DNA from: Streptomyces sp. T12
GTDB lineage: Bacteria > Actinomycetota > Actinomycetes > Streptomycetales > Streptomycetaceae
NCBI RefSeq assembly: GCF_028736035.1
Contig: NZ_CP117866.1
Span: forward strand, 11,296,782 to 11,360,781
Length of the DNA: 64,000 nucleotides
Direction: 5' to 3'
Of this stretch, positions 27,662-35,493 are shown piece after piece (within the stretch, counting starts at the first letter, position 1; every line of letters starts with the position of its first letter). The translations under genes were made by a program, and so were the position numbers. A model generated the notes under the pieces. That model was not told where the DNA came from, did not search any database, and was given only the letters and a program-made list of their open reading frames with translations.

Positions 27662-29518
27662 TCAGTCTGTCGTGAACCGGCCTGCCCGGATGGAGGCGGG
27701 CATCAGGGGGCGCTCATCGGTCGGGCTTTTGTCCAGTGTGTGCTCAAGTATGGCTCGTATGGGGAGGACGCTGTCCTGCAGGGACTCCAGCCACAGGACG
27801 GTGCATGCTCCGATGAGGGCCATGGTGTCTGTCTCGCAGGCCCCGGCTTCCCCCTGTTCGCGGACAATCGATCGGAGGTCGTTGAGTACTGCGATTACCT
27901 GTGCTTTGTCCGTCAGCGGTTGCTTCAGAGGATCGGTCCGGGGTTTGGAGGGGCTGTCGGCGGGCTGGGTCCACAGCTGTACTGTCCCGTCCTCACTGCC
28001 TGAGGCGAACAGGCGGCCGTCGGGGGAGAACGCCACCGAGTACACCTGATCGGTGTGGCCGGTGAGGGGGGCACCGACGGGGATGTGCCGGGCTGTGTCC
28101 CACAGCCGTACGGTTTTGTCCCTGCTGCCTGAGGCGAACAGGCGGCCGTCGGGGGAGAACGCCACCGAGTACACCTGATCGGTGTGGCCGGTGAGGGGGG
28201 CACCGACGGGGATGTGCCGGGCTGTGTCCCACAGCCGTACGGTTTTGTCCCTGCTGCCGGTGGCGAGGAGGCGGCCGTCGGGGGAGAAGGCCACTGAGTA
28301 GACGTCTGCGGTGTGGCCGGTGAGGGGGGCGCCGACGCAGGTTTGGCCGGCCACGCTCCACAGGCGCACGGTCCTGTCCTCGCTGCCGGTGGCGAGGAGG
28401 CGGCCGTCGGGGGAGAAGGCCACTGAGTAGACGTCTGCGGTGTGGCCGGTGAGGGGGTCACCGGCGGGCGTGTGTCCGGCTGTGTCCCACAGCCGTACTT
28501 CCTTGTCCCTGCTGCCGGTGGCGAGGAGGTTTTGGTCGGGGGAGAAGGCCACGGAGCAGACTCCGTCGGTGTGGCCGCGGAGGGGGTCACCGGCGGTGAT
28601 GCGCCGGGCCGTGTCCCACAGCCGCACGGTCTTGTCCCTGCTGCCGGTGGCGAGGAGGCGGCTGTCGGGGGAGAAGGCCACTGTCCAGAACGGTACTTGA
28701 CTCCTGCCGGTCAGCGGAGAGCCGAGGGAGACGCGCGTGGTCGGATCCCACAGGCGTATGACGTTGCCGCTCACGATGGCGAGGAGGTTTTGGTCGGGGG
28801 AGAACGCCATCGCGCAGACGGCCCCGGTGTCGCCGGTGAGCGGGGCGCCGGCAGGGGCGAAGGGCTCAGGCTGCGGTGCTGTGGGTGAGGTGTTCGCTGT
28901 GGGTGGTGCCGGTAACTGCTGTGTGGGAAGGGGTATCTGGGAGGGTGATGCCGCCTGCGCTCTGGCCGCGGCCGTGTTGTCGTCTGCCGTGGCTGCCGGA
29001 AGGAGGGCGGGATCAGCGGCCAGGGCTTGGAGGGGGCTGCGGTGCTGGTGCTTTGTGAAGCGGCTGGGTATGTCGTCGGGCGCCAGGCCCTCGTGGCCGG
29101 ACGGGATCGCGTCCGGGTCCTGGCCGGCCTCGGACGCCGACTCCGCTTGTTGTGCCGAAGATGCGCGGCGCGATGAGGCCCGCTCGCTCTCCAGGGTGTG
29201 CCACCGGTTCCTCCAGGCCTGCAGTTGAGGATCGCGCCGTTCGGGCGGCTTCACCTCCTCGCCGTCGTCGTATGACAGCAGGACGCGCACCAGCCACAGC
29301 AGCCGGTCCAGCGAGGCGGGGCCGCGTCGTCCGGCGAACACCTCGCTCATCGAAGCCTTCGACATCGCTGACCGCTCGCCGCACACCTTCTTTCCGCGCA
29401 CCAGGATCCGGTCGTAGGAAGGGGCACCACGCTCGCGCTTCAAGTCTGTGAGTGCCTCCCCCAGCCTGCGCAGCGTTGCCGCGTAACCGCTTTCACCGTG
29501 CCCGCCGTTGCCTGCCAC
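27662..29518 (-). CDS. HTH-like plus seven-bladed WD40 protein, 618 aa
   Basis: N-terminal ~75 residues (YAATLRRLGEALTDLKRERG, then SKASMSEVFAGRRGPASLDR) look like the Xre-type helix-turn-helix found at the start of Streptomyces signalling proteins. A ~130-residue Ala/Pro/Gln linker follows. Then come seven WD40 repeats (VCAMAFSPDQNLLA to VYSVAFSPDGRLFASGSEDG), one full propeller, and a helical C-terminus. GTG at 29518 has GGGAGTG upstream. No NTPase domain is present, unlike many HTH-STAND-WD40 relatives. Blades 2-7 are unusually alike at DNA level, showing recent amplification. Confidence 0.85.
   Translation of the reverse strand: MAGNGGHGESGYAATLRRLGEALTDLKRERGAPSYDRILVRGKKVCGERSAMSKASMSEVFAGRRGPASLDRLLWLVRVLLSYDDGEEVKPPERRDPQLQAWRNRWHTLESERASSRRASSAQQAESASEAGQDPDAIPSGHEGLAPDDIPSRFTKHQHRSPLQALAADPALLPAATADDNTAAARAQAASPSQIPLPTQQLPAPPTANTSPTAPQPEPFAPAGAPLTGDTGAVCAMAFSPDQNLLAIVSGNVIRLWDPTTRVSLGSPLTGRSQVPFWTVAFSPDSRLLATGSRDKTVRLWDTARRITAGDPLRGHTDGVCSVAFSPDQNLLATGSRDKEVRLWDTAGHTPAGDPLTGHTADVYSVAFSPDGRLLATGSEDRTVRLWSVAGQTCVGAPLTGHTADVYSVAFSPDGRLLATGSRDKTVRLWDTARHIPVGAPLTGHTDQVYSVAFSPDGRLFASGSRDKTVRLWDTARHIPVGAPLTGHTDQVYSVAFSPDGRLFASGSEDGTVQLWTQPADSPSKPRTDPLKQPLTDKAQVIAVLNDLRSIVREQGEAGACETDTMALIGACTVLWLESLQDSVLPIRAILEHTLDKSPTDERPLMPASIRAGRFTTD
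27996..28770. repeat. 129-bp tandem repeat encoding WD40 blades
   Basis: The marker CTGCC(T/G)G(A/T)GGCGA recurs at 27996, 28125, 28254, 28383, 28512 and 28641, always 129 bp apart (43 codons, one blade). Units 27996 and 28125 are almost identical, and so are 28254 and 28383, which points to repeat duplication or gene conversion. Confidence 0.9.
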
Positions 29519-29701
29519 GTCACTCCCGTCTTGTGTGGTGAGCAGCAGAGTAGGCGCACCTGGCCGGAACGGCACCGAACATGACGGAACAGCCCGGAAC
29601 ACGGTGTGGTGTGTTCGACGTGAGGCGATCCTGATCAGGCTGGACCCCGGCTTGTTCGATTGATGCAGGTCAACGGCAGGCTCTTGGGGGATGGTGCTGG
29701 C

Positions 29702-29953
29702 ATGACCCAGTCGACACCTTCGCCGGCGCAGCCCGGCCCGAGCGGCTTCGAATCAGAACCGCCGTTTCTGTCCCTGCACACCACCGTCGTCCTGCTCACC
29801 GCGCTCGTACTGGGGCTGGTCGTCGGCGGTCTCACCGTGCTGGCCGGCGCCCCCCTGGCGGGCGCTGCCCTGGCCGGGCTCAGCGCGTCCGGCTCCATGG
29901 TGCCCGTCCTGCGCTCGTTGATCGGCCGGCCCCGCCAGCGCTTTGATCCGTAA
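29702..29953 (+). CDS. small two-helix membrane protein, 83 aa
   Basis: Hydrophilic start MTQSTPSPAQPGPSG, then two adjacent helices (TTVVLLTALVLGLVVGGLTV and the GAPLAGAALAGLSASGSM region) and a basic tail SLIGRPRQRFDP. Start ATG at 29702; a GGGGGATGG purine run lies upstream at long spacing, and a longer start at 29663 is possible. Divergent from the WD40 gene, about 180 bases away, so the two may share a control region. Family not recognised. Confidence 0.55.
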   Translation: MTQSTPSPAQPGPSGFESEPPFLSLHTTVVLLTALVLGLVVGGLTVLAGAPLAGAALAGLSASGSMVPVLRSLIGRPRQRFDP

Positions 29954-30316
29954 GTGCTGTGACTCGCTTTGCACGTCGGCATGCGCACGGCCCCGGGGGG
30001 GCGGGGGCGGTTGAATCCGTGGCGCCCGTCATCGCCGCGCGCGCCGGCAGCCCGGGGCCTGGGGGTGAGCAGGCTGGTGACTTCGGCGAGGGCCTCGTGG
30101 CCGGGCTTGAAGTATTTCCGGGCGCTGGAGATCGGCCTGGCCCACAGCGGTGCCACCGGCGAGGAAGTGGAGCGGGCCAGCTGCTGGGGGCCCGGCTCCC
30201 GGAAGACATCGGCACGAGGTTCCGCGAGCAGGCCTCGCGCCGTGGGCGCTGCACACCTGGTGAGCCTTGGGCCGCCTGTGAGGACATGGAACCAGAATGC
30301 CGTGCGGTCCCATTCG
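29954..30316. other. no recognised gene
   Basis: Around 360 bases between a small membrane protein and the HEPN-motif gene. A minus-strand piece near 30070-30150 (SSARKYFKPGHEALAEVTSL) has a helical, coding-like look but no complete gene. Confidence 0.35.
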
Positions 30317-31015
30317 CTAGGGCTTGTGTCCACCGGCGGGGTTTTGCGACCAGGCTTCCTGCGGCGGCGTTTCTGAGAGCCACCTCTGTGCCCATTCAGC
30401 GGCACGGTCCCGTCGGCGAAGGTGCCCGTCGTACGGGTGCTTGCCGTCCAGGAGAGCGGTGAGACTGGCGTGCAGTGCTTCGCCGGCCAGCCGGTGCACC
30501 ATGGGCGCCGTATTTGCCGCTGCTGACGCCGTTGCCGGGCCGCCGTGCGCGAGAGCATTGCGTACCGACGTCAGCCGATTCACGGCCCGCGACCATCGTT
30601 CTTCCAGCTCTGTGTACCAGGCATGTCTGCCGTCGGGGACGCTCACCCTGTGGGCCATGTCCTGGGTGCGCCGTTGCTGCAGTGTGTGCGGAGGACGGGC
30701 GGCGGCCAGGGCGGGAAGAGCGGTGATCGCCTGCGTGACGTCGGTGCGAAAGCCCCACCGCTGATGCTGCACGAGGCTGTCATGGAGCGCGATGACAGCC
30801 TCGGCCGTCTTCGGTCCCAGCGACCGTACGTCGTCTCGCGCGTGCCACACCAGATGCACCAGGTCGGCGGCCGTACGGTCGCGGATCCATGCGGTCTTGT
30901 GGTGTTTGGTCGGATGTCTGTGGCGGGGTGGTGCCGTCGAGCCGGGTCGTGAGCTATTCCAGGATTCTGTCGTGCGGCAGCACTGTGTTGAGGTTGTGTC
31001 GCGGGTGCCTTTCAC
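30317..31015 (-). CDS. HEPN-motif protein, 232 aa (N-terminus uncertain)
   Basis: An all-helical protein with SVRNALAHGGP: Arg152-Asn-Ala-Leu-Ala-His157 is the RN(x)3H signature of HEPN nuclease domains, usually at the start of the last conserved helix. A charged helix precedes it (HAWYTELEERWSRAVNRLTS). The first ~45 codons (rich in Pro, Thr and His) look non-coding, so the gene may start lower or be the 3' part of a frameshifted larger gene continuing to the right. Located in a region with other defence-type domains. HEPN assignment rests on the motif and helicity only. Confidence 0.5.
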   Translation of the reverse strand: MKGTRDTTSTQCCRTTESWNSSRPGSTAPPRHRHPTKHHKTAWIRDRTAADLVHLVWHARDDVRSLGPKTAEAVIALHDSLVQHQRWGFRTDVTQAITALPALAAARPPHTLQQRRTQDMAHRVSVPDGRHAWYTELEERWSRAVNRLTSVRNALAHGGPATASAAANTAPMVHRLAGEALHASLTALLDGKHPYDGHLRRRDRAAEWAQRWLSETPPQEAWSQNPAGGHKP

Positions 31016-31017
31016 GA

Positions 31018-32217
31018 TCCGATTGCGTCGATTGCTTCGGGCATGGCGGTGCCAGGTTTCGCCGAGTGGGGTGTTGTCCGGGGGGCTGTCTCGGACAGTT
31101 GTGCGGCGGTGATGGCCGAGGGTTCGTGCGGCAGCTGGTTCTCGATGTCCTCCTTTGCGAGAGGGAGGATCTTCCAGTCGTACTGGTCATCGGCAGTGTG
31201 GATGTAGCCCTCGTGCTACTGCCGGTCGTGCCGGTCTTCGGGGAAGGCCGCGGCCAGGATCAGCGATTGCACCAGGAGCCGGGAATCGGATGGTGCGTCG
31301 GCGCGGGCTCCCACCCCTGGATCGGCCTGGGCCATCACCACATCTTTGCCCTTGGGCAGCATTTCAGCTGGGGAAGAGGTATCTGGGCCTGTCGTTTCGG
31401 CGGGCAGGGAGCTTCTGAAGGGGCCGACGATGCGTGAGATTCCTGCGCTGCCATTCGTCATCGAAGAACGTGACCGGGCTGAGCTCCTCGACCATCCTGC
31501 TGATGCCGGCCCGACCGAAGGCATGCCGTACCACGTGATGAGCTGCGGCAGGCGGATTGGCCAACAGGCGCAGACACGGATCGGCCCGGTCTTTCGGACT
31601 CAGGCCGGCCGATGCCCCCGCGATGTCCTGCGTTGGCTGAACAACGGCGATGTCGCCGAGACGTAGCTGTGCCCGTCGCACGTTCATCAGTTGGTTCCGC
31701 AGCACGCCGGCCATCCGGCGGCATGACCGTTCTACATCGCGGTCCGATCGGTGCAGAGGCGTCGCCGGCAGGTGGCCTTGTGCACGGACCTTCTGGAAAG
31801 GAGCGTTCTCATGCACCGCAGCCACCGGATTCTTCCAGGCCAGGGGCGGCAGCCGTCCTGTGTCCGTCGTCTCGAGAGTCTCGTCGGCCAGGCGGGCGGC
31901 TCGAACGGCGCGGTCTCGCGCATTGTCGGCCGGCGGAGTCGACAACACGCTCAGCAGCTCAGGAAGGTGCGGAGCATGTCCTTGACGGACCTCGTTTCGC
32001 AACTGGTCGGTAGCGTGACGGAAGTCGGTGAGGGCAGCCTCCCAGGGCCGCTTGTGCTGGCCCGTGTACGGGCGGGTGTCGCCCAGCCGGGCCCGCACCT
32101 GCTGCAGCGTCTCCACCCACGCCAGGTCCTGGTCAACGACGCCGTACGACCGGTCCCGGAGGACCTGCGCAAGCTCATCAGCTCACGACAACTGAGTGAT
32201 CTTGTCCTCCACGTTCA
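31018..32217 (-). pseudogene. decaying gene of unknown function
   Basis: Coding-like pieces with strong GC3 bias but interrupted frames. DELAQVLRDRSYGVVDQDLA leads into ETLQQVRARLGDTRPYTGQH and RNQLMNVRRAQLRLGDIAVV up to a stop at 31364. After a shift, SDSRLLVQSLILAAAFPEDR runs to a TAG, and HEGYIHTADDQYDWKILPLA continues in the same frame to 31018. The open start MNVEDKITQLS stops after 11 codons. It may once have been one gene with the HEPN-motif piece downstream. No family recognised. Confidence 0.4.
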
Positions 32218-32405
32218 TGGTGTCAGTCTGATATCAGTCTCAGGCAGTGGCGGGATCATTTCTGGGAGGCTCGAGCCAGGCGCAGGACAAGCCGCGGGCA
32301 CGGACAGCGGGACACGCATGGCGGGCCGAGACCGACGAGTGTGCCGGCCCGCTCACGAGTACCGAGGGGCCGTTCACCAACCTGTCCTTGCCAGTGATTT
32401 GGCCT

Positions 32406-33182
32406 ATGGGGGAAGAGGCCTGCGAGTTGCTGTGCGGCTGTGGCGGGGACATCGCCGAGCGATTCACCTCCTGCCTGCATTGCGGGATCGAGCTACGCTG
32501 GTCCGCCGAGGTGCGACGCAGCTCTCCTTCGCCGGCCGGCTCCCTGTGCCGAACGCTGCGGGCCTGCGCTTCGAGGACGTTCGAGCGGCTGGCTGACGAC
32601 CACTTTCGCGGGCCAGTGCCGGACGAGGAGGCTTACACCAAGTTCAGCCTGCAAGACCTCTGCCGTCTGCACAGGTACCGCATCGTGATCCGTGAGTTCC
32701 GGCGGAGCGAAGAGGTCCGCAACGGGGCTGACTGGGAATGGTGGTTCCACGCGGGCGGCGAGGGTTTCGGGATGCGCGTCCAGGCCAAGCGCGCCGAACG
32801 CGGCGGCGGCTACGGCCTCGAGCGCATTGTCCGCCAGACCAGGGCTCGTCATCTAGTGCCCGCTGGGACGATCGTTCGGCTGACGCCCTGCAGTGCCTTT
32901 CGCCGCGTAGAAGACCGCCCTTCACGACCGCGTTGTTGTGCCCACGGCCCTGAGCGGACTCACCGTTCGGGGCCGTTGCGCTGTCCGGCCCCGAACGACC
33001 GATGGGCGCTGGGACAGGCGTCGTCCAGGTGGCAGCGCAGCCGTACGCCCGGCTCACCGGGGGAGTGTGTTGTCTCCTCCGCCGTCGCGGTCGTCCACCG
33101 TGCGGCGAGCGCCTCCTGGAGGGCCGCCGCCCGGGGACTGCGACGCCGGGCAGGGATTGCCCGGGTAGGCGGCTTGAGGTGA
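32406..33182 (+). CDS. DUF6615/PD-(D/E)XK-nuclease-like protein, C-terminus probably frameshifted
   Basis: Residues ~47-150 resemble the DUF6615 family: LCRTLRACASRTFERLADDH, EEAYTKFSLQDLCRLHRYRI, then GADWEWW (Asp109, Glu111) and VQAKRAERG (Gln126-Ala-Lys128). The D...E...QxK spacing is that of PD-(D/E)XK nucleases, so a DNA-cleaving role is plausible. The first 40 residues include CGCGGDIAERFTSCLHCG, a possible zinc knuckle, unless the true start is nearer residue 45. After about residue 160 the text becomes Arg/Pro-rich and unlike the family, implying a frameshift near 32890. Confidence 0.5.
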   Translation: MGEEACELLCGCGGDIAERFTSCLHCGIELRWSAEVRRSSPSPAGSLCRTLRACASRTFERLADDHFRGPVPDEEAYTKFSLQDLCRLHRYRIVIREFRRSEEVRNGADWEWWFHAGGEGFGMRVQAKRAERGGGYGLERIVRQTRARHLVPAGTIVRLTPCSAFRRVEDRPSRPRCCAHGPERTHRSGPLRCPAPNDRWALGQASSRWQRSRTPGSPGECVVSSAVAVVHRAASASWRAAARGLRRRAGIARVGGLR

Positions 33183-33372
33183 ATACGGCCCTGGTACCCG
33201 TGGGGACGGTAACCGGCCCGAACCTGCGGGACGTGCCCAAGTTGTGGTCAGCCAGGGCTGGTTGGCTGCCATCTCGGCCTGCAGGCTGGGGGAGTCACTC
33301 CGGGAGCGTGCGCGGCCGCACTCGATGTCCGACCGGCAGGCGAGGCAAGCCACCCGCTGAGCCGCGCCGGGC

Positions 33373-33615
33373 CTACCGGGGATCCTCCCGGCCGGGGTCG
33401 CGCCGTGCAGCCTCGTATGGGGCCACGTCGGGTTCGTGGTCGAGCCACTGCTGACAGACGGTCCAGTGGATGCGCGGGCTGCCTGCATCGCAGAGGAAGA
33501 CATCAGCGACGAGGTCCCGGGTGCAGGTCTTGGCACCGTGTGCGCTGCACACGGTGTCGGCGAGCTGCGGCTGCGGGGTGCTCCACCGCACGATCTGCAC
33601 GATGCGCGACTTCAT
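33373..33615 (-). CDS. small cysteine-containing hypothetical protein, 80 aa
   Basis: ATG at 33615 (or GTG at 33624) gives MKSRIVQIVRWSTPQPQLAD followed by four cysteines (TVCSAHGAKTC, FLCDAG, HWTVCQQW) that could bind a metal, and an acidic/basic tail. Composition is consistent with a real small gene but no ribosome site is strong. Family not recognised. Confidence 0.4.
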   Translation of the reverse strand: MKSRIVQIVRWSTPQPQLADTVCSAHGAKTCTRDLVADVFLCDAGSPRIHWTVCQQWLDHEPDVAPYEAARRDPGREDPR

Positions 33616-33728
33616 GACCGACACCGTAGTGGCACGGGCCGCGGCTGCCGTCCCCGATGGCGCCGAAGAGGCTGCACCAGCTTCTCCCTGTGTGTGTCTG
33701 TGGCCTCAGCCACGGCGTCGGTGTGCTC

Positions 33729-34385
33729 TCACAGTCCGCGCCATCGGCGGGTGACGCGGCCGGCGCAGGGGCGGGGCCGGCAGGGGTCGTGGTCGGCAAC
33801 ACCGTCCAGCTGGGGCAGCAGGGTGAACTGGTGGGGTGCGTGCCGGCCGTCGCGGATGAGGGCCCATTCGGCTGCCACGGGCCACTGGTTGAGCTGGGCT
33901 TGGATGCCGGGGCGCCATTGCTGCCAGGTCGTGCGGCCCCGGCCCAGCCCAGCTGGCGCAGCTCCAGCTGGCGCAGCTCCAGCTCGTCCTCGCACAGCCG
34001 CAAGTACAGGCGTGCGGCCTTGAGTTCTTCCCCGGTGCACGCTGTGCCGGCCGCGGCGACGAGGGCCTCGGCGGGGGAGGTGGTCGAGGATCTGCCGGCA
34101 GCGTGCGATGTAGGTGTCCTCGATGGTCTTGATGCGGGCTTTGGCGGCGCCGGCGGAGCTGGTGGGCAGTGCGATCAGAGCGATGAAGCCGGTAGCGAAG
34201 GCGACCCAGAGTTCTGCGTTCCTGACGTGTCCCGTCCTCGGCTGGTCGGGCGGCCGTACCACCCGAAAGAGCAGAGCCAGTGTCAGGGGGGGGCAGGCGC
34301 GCCGGTGGGCGTACTCGGCGTGCTGGGGGAGAGCGGACCACGTGCACAGGGCTGCGGCGCAGGCGGGACATGGTCGGGATGCTGT
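33729..34385 (-). pseudogene. membrane-anchored hypothetical protein, frameshifted
   Basis: Pieces in order: a transmembrane start (LWVAFATGFIALIALPTSSA), KARIKTIEDTYIARCRQILD, then in another frame LYLRLCEDELELRQLELRQL, then back in the first frame TWQQWRPGIQAQLNQWPVAA and EWALIRDGRHAPHQFTLLPQ. Frames switch near 34070 and 33960. A 15-bp direct duplication (AGCTGGCGCAGCTCC) at ~33950-33985 adds one in-frame ELRQL unit. The intact product would be a ~200-residue single-span protein of unknown role. Confidence 0.5.
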
Positions 34386-34530
34386 CTGCGCCCCGCGGCT
34401 CCTCCGCGGCCCCGGTGCCCGCCCGGTCGCAGCCTCCGATGGCCGCGCGCTTCGGACCCCTTCACGGGGAGTTGCTCGGCCAGAGGTTACGAGTCGCTTC
34501 AAAGCGGGGATAAACAGTATAGAGTTGGTC

Positions 34531-34550
34531 GCCAACTTGGTTGAGTTGGC
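34531..34550. promoter_or_regulatory. inverted repeat, candidate operator
   Basis: GCCAACT-TGGTTG-AGTTGGC, a perfect 7-bp dyad in a locally AT-richer stretch that also holds CAGTATAGAG (a -10-like element) just to the left. Lies upstream of the minus-strand membrane-protein remnant. Regulatory role inferred. Confidence 0.4.
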
Positions 34551-34656
34551 GAAACTTGGTCCTCGTTTTCCTGTCAGCCCAGGTGAGACAACGGCCAAAC
34601 AACCAGCGGGCGTGTAGCAGCAGGCCCGCAGGGGCCCTGTAGCAGCAGGACCCAAG

Positions 34657-34702
34657 ACGCATGCGGCCTCGCCGGATCAAGATCCGGCGAGGCCGCATGC
34701 GT
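34657..34702. terminator. 46-nt perfect hairpin
   Basis: 22-bp perfect arms beginning ACGCATGCGGCCTCGCCGGA, with only AA between them, form an exceptionally stable stem. Just upstream, GTAGCAGCAGG occurs twice (34613 and 34638). Probably a factor-independent terminator separating divergent or convergent transcription; could also be a small-RNA end. Confidence 0.75.
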
Positions 34703-34877
34703 AGGTTCGCCCCGCAGGATGCGTGAGAGCGACCTCCTGCATAAAGGCGCCTTGCCCCGGAGCCACGTTCTGACACAAAGGCGACAGGGCATCTCTCGGA
34801 ACACGAATATGCGGCTGCTACCGCATACTTCGGCGCCCCACCCGTCTCACCTGGGCTGACCCGAGAGGAAAACCTTC

Positions 34878-35129
34878 ATGAGGAACCGCGTGTCCCAGAC
34901 TCGAACCCCCTTAGAGCCCTCGGGCCTTGAACAACCCCCCGCTGCTGTCGCGCAGTTGCCCGTTTCCAATGCGGTGTCGGCGGTGCTGATCGCCATAGTC
35001 GCCCTGCTCGGCGCCATCGCCGTCCTGCTGGTGATGCCGGGCGAGCTCGAGGCCCTCGGAACCGCCGTGACGATCGCTGGTTCCGGGTTCACTCTCGCCG
35101 CCAAGATCGCAGTCCCGCGCTCGAGCTGA
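34878..35129 (+). CDS. small membrane protein, 83 aa
   Basis: MRNRVSQTRTPLEPSGLEQP then two hydrophobic helices (SAVLIAIVALLGAIAVLLVM and TAVTIAGSGFTLAAKIAV). GAGAGGA lies eight bases before the ATG. No family recognised. It precedes the SIR2-STAND locus by ~360 bases but is not clearly co-transcribed. Confidence 0.6.
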   Translation: MRNRVSQTRTPLEPSGLEQPPAAVAQLPVSNAVSAVLIAIVALLGAIAVLLVMPGELEALGTAVTIAGSGFTLAAKIAVPRSS

Positions 35130-35493
35130 CGCCGGACTGTGCGGGCCCGGCGTGCACGCCGGGCCCGCACAACCACCGCGAGGGGCATGCGACCGACCAA
35201 TGCCTGCGGCCTGCTGCCGAAAGGGAGTCGGTCCACCGGCCCGATCCCGGCAGCATGCACCCCGGCAGGCCGGCGTGGTGCAGTACGGACGGCAGACAGG
35301 CGGCGCCGTTCACCAGCTCCCACGCATGTGCGTGACACGCGGGGTTCGACTGCACTACGGCAGCCGGTACCGGTGTGCTCCCGGGGGTGGCAGCGGCACG
35401 TGTTGTCAGTGCCATGGCCGATAATGAGCGCATGCGGGCTTTCCCATTCCGCAGCAAGCCAGTGCGCTGCACGTCGGCATCCGTGGCGGGCCG

